Of a DNA stretch of 64,000 bases, positions 50,244 through 59,303 are shown piece by piece. Origin of the DNA: Haloarcula halophila (lineage in GTDB: Archaea > Halobacteriota > Halobacteria > Halobacteriales > Haloarculaceae); assembly GCF_029278565.1 (NCBI RefSeq), contig NZ_CP119561.1, positions 1-64,000 of the forward strand, written 5' to 3'. The translations under genes were made by a program, and so were the position numbers. Each line of letters begins with the position of its first letter. Positions within the stretch are counted from its first letter, which is position 1. Below the pieces are notes generated by a model, which saw only the letters and a program-made list of their open reading frames with translations, did not search any database and was not told where the DNA came from.

Positions 50244-50494
50244 CCTCGCGCAGAACCACAACTTCGGAAGATGGATTTGATGCGTACCTTCTGTCTTCTC
50301 CGCTCCAACAAGATACGTCACAAGCTTCCGACTAACCCTGATATTCGCTTCAGCAACACTCGACAATTTCGAAGTAACTCGGTGTCTCTTAGAGTGCCGG
50401 TATCCCACTATCCTGAGAGGGCATATCCATAATCACTGTAATGCCGCAGCTGAAAATGATAATCCTTAATATTTCTTGTAGTCCATATTGTTAT

Positions 50495-50923
50495 ATGAGT
50501 GTGGTCAGCGTTTCGATGCCGGAGGAATTGCTTAACCGAATCGACCAGTTCGCCGACGACCACGGCTATACTGGCCGCAGTGAGGTACTTCGTGAAGCAA
50601 GCCGGAATCTCCTCGGTGAGTTCGAGGATAAGAAACTTGAAGATCGAGACTTGATGGGCGTCGTCACGGTGGTTTTCGACTACGAAACGACGAGCGTCGA
50701 GGAGAAGATGATGCACCTCCGCCACGAGCACGAGGACATCGTCGCATCGAACTTCCACAGCCACGTCGGCGGCCATCATTGCATGGAACTGTTCGTACTC
50801 GAAGGGTCGCTCGAAGAGATCTCGACGTTCGTCGGGAAGATCCGAGCGACGAAGGACACGCTCACAATCGACTACTCAGTGCTACCCGTCGACGACTTTG
50901 GCCCGCTGGCCGATATGAACTGA
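50495..50923 (+). CDS. nikR: NikR-type nickel-responsive regulator
   Basis: The 142-residue protein starts [19 protein letters not shown], a ribbon-helix-helix domain, and has an ACT-like C-terminal domain with the metal motif [18 protein letters not shown] (H-x-H-x5-C). This matches the nickel site of NikR. The open frame reaches upstream to 50441 but the Met at 50495 fits the family. It probably represses the ABC importer that follows at 51115. Confidence 0.85.
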   Translation: MSVVSVSMPEELLNRIDQFADDHGYTGRSEVLREASRNLLGEFEDKKLEDRDLMGVVTVVFDYETTSVEEKMMHLRHEHEDIVASNFHSHVGGHHCMELFVLEGSLEEISTFVGKIRATKDTLTIDYSVLPVDDFGPLADMN

Positions 50924-51102
50924 TACTGTTCTGCCCCTTCCGGCGAGTCCACTTCCTTCCGCTCGTTCCACTCGCTCCCTGCGGTCGCTCGCGGGATTCC
51001 CGCTGAATTCACGCTAACTCTGCAACATCTCCGAAATCTATCCTCTATCAGTATTAACTACTTTTGCTAGAATCACAGGTATTATTAGAACTACTTCTAG
51101 AG

Positions 51103-51110
51103 TTAGCAAT
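51103..51110. promoter_or_regulatory. TTAGCAAT motif at the ABC lipoprotein promoter
   Basis: TTAGCAAT at 51103-51110 lies 5 nt before the ATG at 51115. The same 8-mer occurs at 57917-57924 (reverse) and 63742-63749, upstream of other metal genes, and forms an imperfect inverted repeat with TTGCTA at 51068-51073. It is a candidate site of one of the NikR-like proteins. Confidence 0.3.
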
Positions 51111-51114
51111 ACTG

Positions 51115-52143
51115 ATGGTTCAAATCTCGCGCCGAAGTCTACTCCAGAAGGCAGGCGCATCCACGATTGCTGCGACGGGAATTGCTGGCTGTCTCGGTCA
51201 GGGAGGTGCATCACTTGATTCCGTCACGGTCGCGTACGTCCCGATTTACCCGAACATGCAACACTACGTGATGGAGCAAGAGGGGTACTACGAGGACGTT
51301 CCGGCAGATGTCTCAATAGAGCGGTTCAGCTCCGGCCCCAGTGTTGTCAAGGCGTTCGCGAGTGGGGACGTCGACGCTGCGCTTTTCGGGATCACTCCTG
51401 CAATGGTCCTCGTTGACAAAGGGACCAACGCCGGTATCCTCGCGGCGAACTCGAGAAATGGCTTCAAGATCATGGGGACGACCGAACTCGTCGATTTCTA
51501 CGAACAGGAAGGCCCAGCCATGTTCGAGCGCTTCGAGGAAGAGCGCGGCCGCAAGGTCCGGTTCGGTGCCCCACCGGACGGGAGTGTCCCCGACATCCTC
51601 CTCCGATACTGGATCCAGGAAGACTTGAACGTGGGGGAGGTGGAGTCCGCAATCAACAAGTCAAAAGTCCCGCCAGCGAAGGCGGTCCAGACGATCCAGT
51701 CGGGCGATATCGACGCGACGATCATCCAGGAGCCGTTCGCGACGGTCATCGGCCAAGATGACGGTTTCGGCGAACTCGCCTGGTCTGGAGATATACTGGA
51801 AGCCCACCCGGTGACGGTGCTTTTCGCGAACCAGCACGTGCTCGACGACAGCGCCGTCGCCCAATCGCTGGTCGAACAGCACGTCGCAGCGACCGAGTTC
51901 ACGGCGGACTCACCGGATGCGGCCGCCGCCCACGCCGCCACGGTCATCGGCTCCGACGTGAGCGAGGACCTCGCGACGGCCGCCATAGACTCGAAGGCAT
52001 CCGAATTCATCTCGAACCCGCACGCGATCACCGACCAGGCCGCGACGATGGGCGAGTTCGTCGCCAACGTCGGCAACATCGAGGATCCGGTCGCGACTGA
52101 AAATCTGTTCGCGTTCGACCCCTACGACGCCATTCAGGAATGA
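51115..52143 (+). CDS. Substrate-binding lipoprotein of a NitT/TauT-type ABC importer
   Basis: The start MVQISRRSLLQKAGASTIAA is a Tat signal; IAGCLGQGG supplies the lipobox Cys. The mature protein (VTVAYVPIYPNMQHYVMEQE, VKAFASGDVDAALFGITPAM) belongs to the NMT1/SsuA-like group. The open frame begins at 51064 but the Tat start at 51115 is preferred. The neighbours (NikR, ECF cobalt/nickel transporter) suggest a metal, probably as a small complex, although the family usually transports nitrate, sulfonate or pyrimidines. Confidence 0.85.
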   Translation: MVQISRRSLLQKAGASTIAATGIAGCLGQGGASLDSVTVAYVPIYPNMQHYVMEQEGYYEDVPADVSIERFSSGPSVVKAFASGDVDAALFGITPAMVLVDKGTNAGILAANSRNGFKIMGTTELVDFYEQEGPAMFERFEEERGRKVRFGAPPDGSVPDILLRYWIQEDLNVGEVESAINKSKVPPAKAVQTIQSGDIDATIIQEPFATVIGQDDGFGELAWSGDILEAHPVTVLFANQHVLDDSAVAQSLVEQHVAATEFTADSPDAAAAHAATVIGSDVSEDLATAAIDSKASEFISNPHAITDQAATMGEFVANVGNIEDPVATENLFAFDPYDAIQE

Positions 52144-52982
52144 GTACACGTACCGACACCAGTTCTAACGCGGTGGTCGCCGGCAGCTTCGAGGGGGATC
52201 TGCGGCGGTATCTCCGCGGCTTGGGCGGTCTCGTCGTGTTCCTGCTCGTCTGGTGGGTTGGCGCGATGACGACCCAGCCGTCGTATCTGGTGCCGGGCCC
52301 CCTCGAATCAGTACACGCGTTTATCGACCTGTTTGCGACCTCAACGGCGATTGTCGTTCCCGTTCTGGGGTCGAGTCTCGTACTACCGACTGGGCTCGCA
52401 CACCTCGCACAGACGCTGTTCCACTACGTTCCCGGCCTCCTCCTCGGCGCGCTCTGTGGCATCAGTCTCGGCCTTGCGATGGGCTGGAACGGTGTGCTCG
52501 ACGACTGGCTGCGACCACTCGTCCGAGTACTGCGACCGATCCCGCCGCTGGCGTGGGTCGTCTTCGCCATCGTCTGGTTCGGCATCCACCACACTGGCGC
52601 GGCGTTCATCGTCTTCGTCGGCGCGTTCTGGATCAACTTCTACGGCGCCTACGGTGGCGTGGAGGGCGTTTCGACCGAACTGACCGATGCCGCATCGACG
52701 CTCGGCGTCGAGCGCGACCTCTCGATGCTGAAACTCGTCGCGCTCCCGAGTGCGGCACCCCAAGTGCTGACTGGGTTCCGGACGAGCATTGGTCGCTGCT
52801 GGATGATCGTCGTCGGTGCCGAGCTGTTCGGCGCACCAGGCGTCGGCTACGAGATTATCAACGCCTCGAACAATCTCGCGATGGCGACCAGCGTCGCCTA
52901 CATGTTCCTCATCAGCCTGGCGTTCCTCTGTATGGACGTCGGGTTCCGACTACTCGAACGGAGGGTCCTCGCATGGCGCTGA
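52140..52982 (+). CDS. Permease of the NitT/TauT-type ABC importer
   Basis: The 280-residue protein has about six membrane spans, [20 protein letters not shown] being the first, and an EAA-like loop ([20 protein letters not shown]). It overlaps the lipoprotein stop by 4 nt (ATGA) and the ATPase start by 10 nt. It is the channel partner of the two flanking genes. Confidence 0.88.
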   Translation: MSTRTDTSSNAVVAGSFEGDLRRYLRGLGGLVVFLLVWWVGAMTTQPSYLVPGPLESVHAFIDLFATSTAIVVPVLGSSLVLPTGLAHLAQTLFHYVPGLLLGALCGISLGLAMGWNGVLDDWLRPLVRVLRPIPPLAWVVFAIVWFGIHHTGAAFIVFVGAFWINFYGAYGGVEGVSTELTDAASTLGVERDLSMLKLVALPSAAPQVLTGFRTSIGRCWMIVVGAELFGAPGVGYEIINASNNLAMATSVAYMFLISLAFLCMDVGFRLLERRVLAWR

Positions 52983-53761
52983 GTTCGGACTCGTCTACCG
53001 GTCGAGACTCACGTGAGAAGATCACTATCCAGAACGTCAGCCGGTCATACGAGTCGACGCAGGCGCTCGATGACGTCTCGTTCTCGGTGTCGGAGGGCGA
53101 GTTCTGCTGTGTCGTCGGTCCCTCGGGGTGTGGGAAGACGACGCTGTTGCGAGCAATCGCCGGGCTTGACGATCCGGATGGTGGGTCGATACTGGTCGGT
53201 GGAGATCCGGTTACCGGTCCTGGGCTGGACAGGGGGATGGTCTTTCAGGAGTACGCGCTGTTCCCGTGGCGAACCGTCCGCGGGAATATCCGGTTTGGCC
53301 TTGACCGGCCCGCCTGTGACTGTCCCGACTGCGAGGGACGGGTCCGGGAGTTAATCGACCTGGTAGGGCTCGACGGCTTCGAGGACGCGTACCCGAAGGA
53401 GCTGTCCGGCGGCATGAAACAGCGCGTCGGTATCGCTCGCGCGCTCGCCCCCGATCCAGAGATCCTCTTGATGGACGAACCGTTCGGTAGTGTTGACGCT
53501 CGGACGCGCGACCGCTTGCATGCCGAATTGCTCGATATCTGGACGCAAACCGGACAGACCGTCGTGTTCGTCACCCACGACATCGACGAGGCAGTGACCC
53601 TCGCTGATCGCGTGGTCGTCATGGATGCCGACCCGGGAACCGTGCAGTCGACGTTCTCTATTGACTTAGAGCGCCCACGTGAACGGACCTCTCGTGACTT
53701 CGTGGACCACGTCGCGCGAATTAGGGATGCGCTCGGAAGTCCTGTCGACACTAGCCACTGA
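52973..53761 (+). CDS. ATPase of the NitT/TauT-type ABC importer
   Basis: The 262-residue protein starts [20 protein letters not shown] and has Walker [21 protein letters not shown], a Q-loop [14 protein letters not shown], signature [17 protein letters not shown] and Walker [20 protein letters not shown]. It also carries a CDCPDC motif between Q-loop and signature, unusual in this family, which could be a metal-binding insertion. It completes the lipoprotein-permease-ATPase set. Confidence 0.88.
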   Translation: MALSSDSSTGRDSREKITIQNVSRSYESTQALDDVSFSVSEGEFCCVVGPSGCGKTTLLRAIAGLDDPDGGSILVGGDPVTGPGLDRGMVFQEYALFPWRTVRGNIRFGLDRPACDCPDCEGRVRELIDLVGLDGFEDAYPKELSGGMKQRVGIARALAPDPEILLMDEPFGSVDARTRDRLHAELLDIWTQTGQTVVFVTHDIDEAVTLADRVVVMDADPGTVQSTFSIDLERPRERTSRDFVDHVARIRDALGSPVDTSH

Positions 53762-53838
53762 TACGCTCTTACAGCAAGATTATTAACAGCGATTTACTAG
53801 ACCGCTATCTCTATTATCTTCGAGACAATTTTTAATAT

Positions 53839-54267
53839 ATGCCCATCGTGAGCTCCTCGATGACGGAGCGACTCCGGGACGATCTCGATACGTTTGCGGA
53901 AGAACACGGCTACACCGGACGAAGTGAGGTCATCCGCGAAGCGTGCCAGTCGCTGCTCGAAGAGTACCAAGAGACAGACGACGAGGATCGGCGGGTATTG
54001 GCGACAGTTACGGCTGTCTTCGGATACGACGAGCCGGAGATCGAACGCCGGATGATGGATATCCGCCACGAATTCGAAGCGTCAATCCGGTCGAACTCCC
54101 ACACCTGCCTCGAAGGCAACGCCGGCTGTGTCGAGACGTTCGTCATCGAAGCCGCGTACGACGACGTCCTGCGATTCATCGGAACCGTTCGAGGAGCAGA
54201 CGAGTCAGTTTCAGTCGAATACACGGTCGTACCTGTCGATGCCATGAACGAACAGATCCGCGAGTAA
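53839..54267 (+). CDS. nikR: NikR-type regulator with altered metal motif
   Basis: The 142-residue protein begins MPIVSSSMTERLRDDLDTF and has the NikR domain order. The metal motif reads SHTCLEGNAGCVETFVIEA (H-x-C, then Cys), where NikR has H-x-H-x5-C, so one His is replaced by Cys. A TATA-like TTTTTAATATATG lies immediately upstream. It precedes the cobalt/nickel ECF transporter and may control it, perhaps with a different metal preference. Confidence 0.75.
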   Translation: MPIVSSSMTERLRDDLDTFAEEHGYTGRSEVIREACQSLLEEYQETDDEDRRVLATVTAVFGYDEPEIERRMMDIRHEFEASIRSNSHTCLEGNAGCVETFVIEAAYDDVLRFIGTVRGADESVSVEYTVVPVDAMNEQIRE

Positions 54268-54408
54268 TAGGTTCGAAATCACTTGCGGCGACGGAAGTTA
54301 GCTCCCTTCTCTATCAAGACGAACCGCCATTCTACGCTATGATTGTTATCTACTGTGGGCTAGTACAGCAACTTTATTATAATCGCTACCAAAATTGGCA
54401 AAACAGAG

Positions 54409-55089
54409 ATGGCACACATTCACCTCGGAGAAGGCTCGTTCCCGCTATGGGCACTGGTACTCTGGACGCTGCTTGGCGCCGGACTGATCAGTGCCGTCGT
54501 CTACCGAGTTCGGAAGGGCGGCATCAAGACACACCAGATAGCGCTCGCGGGCATCGGAGCGGCCGCGAGCTTCGCGATCTTCCAGTTGAACATCCCCGTG
54601 TGGGGTGGCATCCACATGAACCTCACTGGCCTCGTGGGGATTCTTGCTGGCCCGCTGCTCGGAGCGCTCATCGCACTGGTCGTCAATATTTTTTCGGCAG
54701 CGCTCGGCCACGGTGCAGTCGGCCTCCTCGGGGCGAATACGCTCGTCAACGCGAGCGAAGCCATCGTCGCCTACTACGCGTTCAAGACGCTGATGGGGAT
54801 GGACTGGGACGTCTTCCCCGCCAGCGCCAGTGCCGCGACGCTCGGCCTCTCGGCGGGCGCGTTCCTGATGGGAGCGATCATCGTCGTCAGCGGCGTGAAC
54901 GGAAGCGCGCTCCCCCGTGGTGATCTGACGATTGCCGTCGCTGGTCTCGTCGGGCTCAACCTCGGCGTCGCCGTCATCGAGGGGATCCTGACGGGCTTCA
55001 TCGTCCAGTTCCTCGCGTCCGTCCGCCCCGACCTCGTCGGCCTCGCCGACCGTGACACCCAGGAGGAGCCGACCGGGGTGACGGCCTGA
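54409..55089 (+). CDS. cbiM: CbiM/NikM-type membrane S-component of a cobalt/nickel ECF transporter
   Basis: The 226-residue protein starts MAHIHLGEGSFPLWALVLWT; His residues near the N-terminus are the expected metal ligands of CbiM. About seven hydrophobic spans follow, including NIPVWGGIHMNLTGLVGILA with the family's conserved His. It lacks a long C-terminal extension. The stop overlaps the next start (ATGA-type). Confidence 0.85.
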   Translation: MAHIHLGEGSFPLWALVLWTLLGAGLISAVVYRVRKGGIKTHQIALAGIGAAASFAIFQLNIPVWGGIHMNLTGLVGILAGPLLGALIALVVNIFSAALGHGAVGLLGANTLVNASEAIVAYYAFKTLMGMDWDVFPASASAATLGLSAGAFLMGAIIVVSGVNGSALPRGDLTIAVAGLVGLNLGVAVIEGILTGFIVQFLASVRPDLVGLADRDTQEEPTGVTA

Positions 55090-55412
55090 TGCAGCGCTGG
55101 AAGCAGTACGGCGGCCTCCTCGGACTGTTCGCAGCCTTCCTCGCAGCCGGCTACTGGGGCTTCACCGCAACCGGCGGCGCACTGCCGTGGGCCAAACGCT
55201 CAGCGAAAGCCCTCCAGCGCGGTGTGCAGGAGGGTGGCGGTTCGCTTGTCGACTTCGGCCGCGGTATCGTGGTGGCCGGCCCCATTCGGAAGGGCGGAAT
55301 GATGCTCGAATTCGGCGCGATCGTCCTCGTACTGGTTGTCCTCGGTATCGGACTGTACGTCTACGTCGACCGCTACGGTGGCTTCGAGGACGGAGAACGC
55401 CCAGCTCGGTAA
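55089..55412 (+). CDS. Small two-span membrane protein in the CbiN position
   Basis: The 107-residue protein has one membrane span near the N-terminus (YGGLLGLFAAFLAAGYWGFT) and one near the C-terminus (LEFGAIVLVLVVLGIGLYVY), the topology of CbiN/NikN, but no clear sequence similarity. It lies between cbiM and cbiQ, where CbiN is encoded in other operons. It is thus a possible functional analogue needed for metal insertion. Confidence 0.65.
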   Translation: MQRWKQYGGLLGLFAAFLAAGYWGFTATGGALPWAKRSAKALQRGVQEGGGSLVDFGRGIVVAGPIRKGGMMLEFGAIVLVLVVLGIGLYVYVDRYGGFEDGERPAR

Positions 55413-55414
55413 CC

Positions 55415-56227
55415 GTGACGACACTCTCGAACCACGTTCCCGATCCGCGGCTCATCACGGCGTTCGCCGAACGGCGAGACGGACCGTTACACCGCGTCAA
55501 TCCATGGACGAAGGTCGGTGTCGTCGGTGCACTCGTCCTCGCCGTCACGGTGTTCGACCGCCTTGCGCTCCTGGCCGGACTATACGGAGCCGTACTGGTG
55601 GTCTATGGACTCGCGGGACTGCCATACCGACGACTCGCTGGCTGGTACACGCTCCCGATGCTATTCATCGTCTCGGTCGCCGGGCCGCTGGCGTTTCTCG
55701 AACCGGGAACGCCGATCGGTGGCGCACTCTCGACGCCGCTCGGTGAACTTTCTGTCACGTGGGCAGGGCTCGTGCTCTTCGGGGAGCTCAGCTGTCGATC
55801 ACTCACGGTCGTCACGTTCGCCCTGATGGCGTCGATGACGACTAAATACACCGACGTGGCGTACATGCTCGGGCGGTTGCTCCCACGGCCGATTGACCAG
55901 ATCGCGCTGCTCACCTATCGGTTCACGTTCGTCATGATCGAGACGCTTGAGGATCTAGTGAAAGCCGCGCTCTCTCGGGGTGCGAACTTCTCGGAGTTCT
56001 GGTCGAACAAACGGCTGTACGCGAGAATCCTCGGCATGACGATGCTGTCGGCAATCGAGCAGTCAGAACGACTCGTCAAGTCGATGGAAGCCCGTGGCTA
56101 CAACGGCGACATCACGCTGTACGGCGACGTCTCGCGGCCACCGATCCACGAACTATTCATCGTGGTCGGTTCGTATGTTGCCGTCGTCGGCTACGCAGCG
56201 GTCGCGGTCTACGGGGTGAGACTGTGA
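55415..56227 (+). CDS. cbiQ: CbiQ-type transmembrane T-component
   Basis: The gene uses a GTG start at 55415, directly after the preceding stop, and reads VTTLSNHVPDPRLITAFAER. The 270-residue protein has several spans and the ECF T-component couplers near the C-terminus (SIEQSERLVKSMEARGYNG region: IEQSERLVKSMEARGYNG). It overlaps cbiO by 4 nt. It links CbiM to the ATPase. Confidence 0.85.
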   Translation: MTTLSNHVPDPRLITAFAERRDGPLHRVNPWTKVGVVGALVLAVTVFDRLALLAGLYGAVLVVYGLAGLPYRRLAGWYTLPMLFIVSVAGPLAFLEPGTPIGGALSTPLGELSVTWAGLVLFGELSCRSLTVVTFALMASMTTKYTDVAYMLGRLLPRPIDQIALLTYRFTFVMIETLEDLVKAALSRGANFSEFWSNKRLYARILGMTMLSAIEQSERLVKSMEARGYNGDITLYGDVSRPPIHELFIVVGSYVAVVGYAAVAVYGVRL

Positions 56228-57099
56228 GTCGAGACGATTCACCGCTCGTCGATCTTCAGTGTGAGGCCCACACCTACCCCGACGGGACGGTCGGCATGCA
56301 CGATGTCGACTTCTCGGTGTACCCCGACGAAGTCGTCGCACTCGTCGGCGGCAACGGTGCCGGGAAGTCGACGCTACTCGAACACCTGAACGCGACGCTC
56401 GTTCCCGACGACGGCGAACTCGTCGTCGACGGCACGCCGATCACCGAAGACAACAAGGCACACGCACGGAGAGAAGTTGGCTTCGTCTTCCAGGACGCCG
56501 ATACGCAACTCGTCGCGCCCACGGTCCTCGATGACGTGATGTTCGGCCTCCAGAACTACGGCGTCCCCGGTGATGAAGCGAGAGCGCGCGCTCGTGAGGC
56601 GCTCGCGACTGTCGACGCGGGCCACCTCGAAGACCGGATTCCTCACTATCTAAGCGGCGGCGAGAAACGCCTCGTCGGCCTCGCCGGCGTGCTCGTCCTC
56701 GAACCGAGCGTGGTCGTGCTGGACGAACCGCTCGCAGGGCTCGACCCCGAGCGGTCCCAACTGGTCGCCGAGCGAATCGAGCAGATTCACGAGGACGGTA
56801 TCAGCGTCGTCCTGTCGACGCACGACCTCGAATTTGCCGCTGAAGTCGCAGATCGAGTCTGTGTGATGGCCGACGGCAACGTCGTTGGAAGCGGAACGCC
56901 CCGAGCGGTGTTCTACGACGACGAGCTGTTGGCGGACGCGAACCTTCACCCGCCGAGTGCGGTTCGTGTGGCTCGCGATGCAGGGCTGGGGGCGACCGAA
57001 CAGCCAGTGACTGAAGCGGATCTGGTGGCGCTCCTCACAGAAGCCGACAACCTGGGAGCCACACAGACACCCTCTCCAGATGGGCGCGGACACGACTGA
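56224..57099 (+). CDS. cbiO: CbiO ATPase of the cobalt/nickel ECF transporter
   Basis: The gene has a GTG start (56224). Walker A VALVGGNGAGKSTLLEHLNA, Q-loop GFVFQDADTQLVAP, signature YLSGGEKRLVGLAGVL and Walker B VVVLDEPLAGLDPERSQLV are intact. The 291-residue length is normal for CbiO. It energises CbiM/CbiQ. Confidence 0.9.
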   Translation: MSRDDSPLVDLQCEAHTYPDGTVGMHDVDFSVYPDEVVALVGGNGAGKSTLLEHLNATLVPDDGELVVDGTPITEDNKAHARREVGFVFQDADTQLVAPTVLDDVMFGLQNYGVPGDEARARAREALATVDAGHLEDRIPHYLSGGEKRLVGLAGVLVLEPSVVVLDEPLAGLDPERSQLVAERIEQIHEDGISVVLSTHDLEFAAEVADRVCVMADGNVVGSGTPRAVFYDDELLADANLHPPSAVRVARDAGLGATEQPVTEADLVALLTEADNLGATQTPSPDGRGHD

Positions 57100-57816
57100 G
57101 CGCCTCCTCGGTATCTCGCGCCACTTCCTCGGCGGATAGAGACCGTTGCCCTGCAGTACGCGTGGGTAATCGTCGCGATCAACCTCGCGGGAACGGCATT
57201 CGGCTTCTGGTACTACATCCCCCAGTTCCAGCTCGAGCCGGTCGTCGCGTGGCCGGTCGTCCCGGACAGTCCGACGGCTACGCTGTTCATCGCCTGCTCG
57301 CTGGCGCTGTACAAACTCGGCCGGTCGAACGAGTACCTGAACGTGTTGGCGTTTTTCGGTTGTATCAAACTCGGCCTCTGGACGCCGTACGTCCTGACGG
57401 TGTTCGCAGACGCGTTTCTCGCGACGGTGACGCCACCACCGCAGGTCGTTCCACTGTTCGGACGAGAACTCGCCTCGAACGTGATGTACGCCTTCCTGTT
57501 CGTCTCACACTTGGGGATGGTCGTCCAAGCGTTCCTCATCCATCGCTACAGTGACTTTCCGGGTCGAGCGATTCTCGTTGCCGTAATCTGGTACGGATTC
57601 AACGATCTTGTCGACTACTTCGTCCCGATTGTCGGGACACCGCATCACACCCTGTTGCCGGTCGAACCGATTGTGAACGGCACCGTCCAGCACGTCTCCC
57701 CGGCACACGAGATTGCAGCTGCGGGCGCTGTTGCGCTGACGATACTGGCGACAATACTCGCCGTTGCGACTCGACGAGTGAAAGCAATACGAACCAACAG
57801 GCCTGTATCACCCTGA
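57080..57816 (+). CDS. DUF1405-like membrane protein, frameshift near the N-terminus
   Basis: The reading frame starts MGADTTERLLGISRHFLGG, overlapping cbiO by 20 nt, and must shift near 57137 to continue ETVALQYAWVIVAINLAGTA and FGFWYYIPQFQLEP, the start of the DUF1405 family of membrane proteins. About six spans follow, with LAFFGCIKLGLWTPYVLTVF. Family function is unknown; it is often near metal transport genes. Without the extra base only the part from 57343 would be translated. Confidence 0.65.
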
Positions 57817-57958
57817 AGACTGTCTTTTCGCCGCCATATCGTTACAGCACGGTGTGTTCGAACACCGGAAAAATGATTCACCCACCGTCGGCCACTATCA
57901 TAATCTAGCAGATTCAATTGCTAACAACTCATAAGTGTGGGGTACAGATTAACACCTA

Positions 57959-58348
57959 ATGCGCACGAGCTTCAACATCCCCGACGACCTCCTCTCCGAG
58001 TTCGATGAGACGTGGCAGGCAGAGGGATTAGATTCACGTTCGCGTGGTGTCCGCGAAGCGATGCAGGAGTATATCGAGGTACACACCAGACTGGAGGATA
58101 TCGAAGGCGACGTCGTCGTTATCATCGCGTTCGATTACGAACACGAAGCGGTTATCGAAGAGATTCACGACGTACAACATCAGTTTCAGGACGTCATCAC
58201 GACCACGAATCATATCCATGAAGGAGAATGGTGTCTCGAGACACTCTTCTGCAGCGGACCGGCACCGCGTGTCCGGGACCTCACCTATCGCTTGCGCGAT
58301 TTCGATGCGGTGAGTCGGGTCAAACTGATGCTCCTCGCGGAGCACTAG
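57959..58348 (+). CDS. NikR-like regulator with shortened metal loop
   Basis: The 129-residue protein starts MRTSFNIPDDLLSEFDETWQ, a ribbon-helix-helix opening, with a NikR-like C-terminus. Its motif HIHEGEWCLETLFCSG has H-x-H-x4-C, one residue shorter than in NikR, and the second half is compact. It may sense the same or a related metal. A TTAGCAAT-type motif lies at 57917-57924 upstream. Confidence 0.6.
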   Translation: MRTSFNIPDDLLSEFDETWQAEGLDSRSRGVREAMQEYIEVHTRLEDIEGDVVVIIAFDYEHEAVIEEIHDVQHQFQDVITTTNHIHEGEWCLETLFCSGPAPRVRDLTYRLRDFDAVSRVKLMLLAEH

Positions 58349-58368
58349 GCTGTACTCACGGCTGGTTC

Positions 58369-58656
58369 TCACTCGATTTCCAGCTGACTGCTCTCACGAT
58401 CTCCATCAGCGCCGTTCTCGTCCCATTCGAGTTCGAACTCGATACTCAATTCACCGGGTCCATCTGTCGGCCCCTCACGTTCGGCTTTGACCTCGAACGT
58501 CGGGCGAGCTGGCGGCTCCATTGTCACGGAATCGGATCCCGCTTTCAGAGTGATTCCGTCTCCTTGTTCCAATTTATCGGCTACACGGCGAAGATACGCT
58601 GCGATTTCCTCTCGACTCTGGTCGCTTTCCGATTTGAACAGGACCTCTTCGGGCAT
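58369..58656 (-). CDS. Amphi-Trp domain protein
   Basis: The 95-residue protein starts MPEEVLFKSESDQSREEIAA and has an amphipathic helix (YLRRVADKLEQGDGITLKAG) followed by a strand-rich part, as in the amphi-Trp family common in haloarchaea. Function is unknown. The Met at 58656 is favoured over the upstream frame start at 58677. It is convergent with the NikR-like gene at 57959. Confidence 0.6.
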   Translation of the reverse strand: MPEEVLFKSESDQSREEIAAYLRRVADKLEQGDGITLKAGSDSVTMEPPARPTFEVKAEREGPTDGPGELSIEFELEWDENGADGDRESSQLEIE

Positions 58657-58773
58657 ATGGACGCAGATGCCGCCCATGCAGATAACTGCACCCTCTGTCC
58701 GAACTGCTGCTGCCCTATCTCACTGAATACAAGCACGCGGCGCCTATCCGTTCCTGTGGATTTCAACTTGCCT

Positions 58774-59205
58774 TCACGACTCGATGTGCTGATCAATGGG
58801 ATCTCTTCCGAATGAGGTAATCGAGTAATCCACCGCTTGGACATCCGGTACTGCCCGGACGGTATTGACGAAGCCAGATAGTGCCTCCGTGGTCCCTTCA
58901 AGGACGAATAACTCCATACAGTACTGGTCCTGGACGTGTGCATGGGTAGTCGCGGAGACGATAGCATCGTATTCGTGGCGTACTCCCGTGAGACGCTGTT
59001 GGACGGCGGGTTGACAGTACTCGAAGACCACCGATACTGTACACATCTGTTTCTGTCCGTCGATATTTTGCCCCTGAAACTCTTCGAGTAGCGTCCGTGT
59101 GCCTTCGCGAACGACCTCGCTTCGACCACTGTACCCGTGTTCGTCGGCGAACTCGTCGATGCGTTCGAGTAACGCTTCGGGCATCGAGATGCTAACGACG
59201 CTCAT
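58774..59205 (-). CDS. nikR: NikR-type nickel-responsive regulator
   Basis: The 143-residue protein starts MSVVSISMPEALLERIDEFA and has the metal motif [18 protein letters not shown] (H-x-H-x5-C) of NikR. It is the fourth NikR-like gene in 9 kb. It is divergent from the CobW-type gene at 59304, with an AT-rich shared region carrying TTAGTAT motifs, so it may control that operon. Confidence 0.85.
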   Translation of the reverse strand: MSVVSISMPEALLERIDEFADEHGYSGRSEVVREGTRTLLEEFQGQNIDGQKQMCTVSVVFEYCQPAVQQRLTGVRHEYDAIVSATTHAHVQDQYCMELFVLEGTTEALSGFVNTVRAVPDVQAVDYSITSFGRDPIDQHIES

Positions 59206-59303
59206 GTACTAAAATTCTATTCTGAGTTATTAGTATCTGTTATGACTGTGGGAACTGTACCGTAATAATTAGTATTTTAGTATAGTAGATTCATAACCCG
59301 CGT

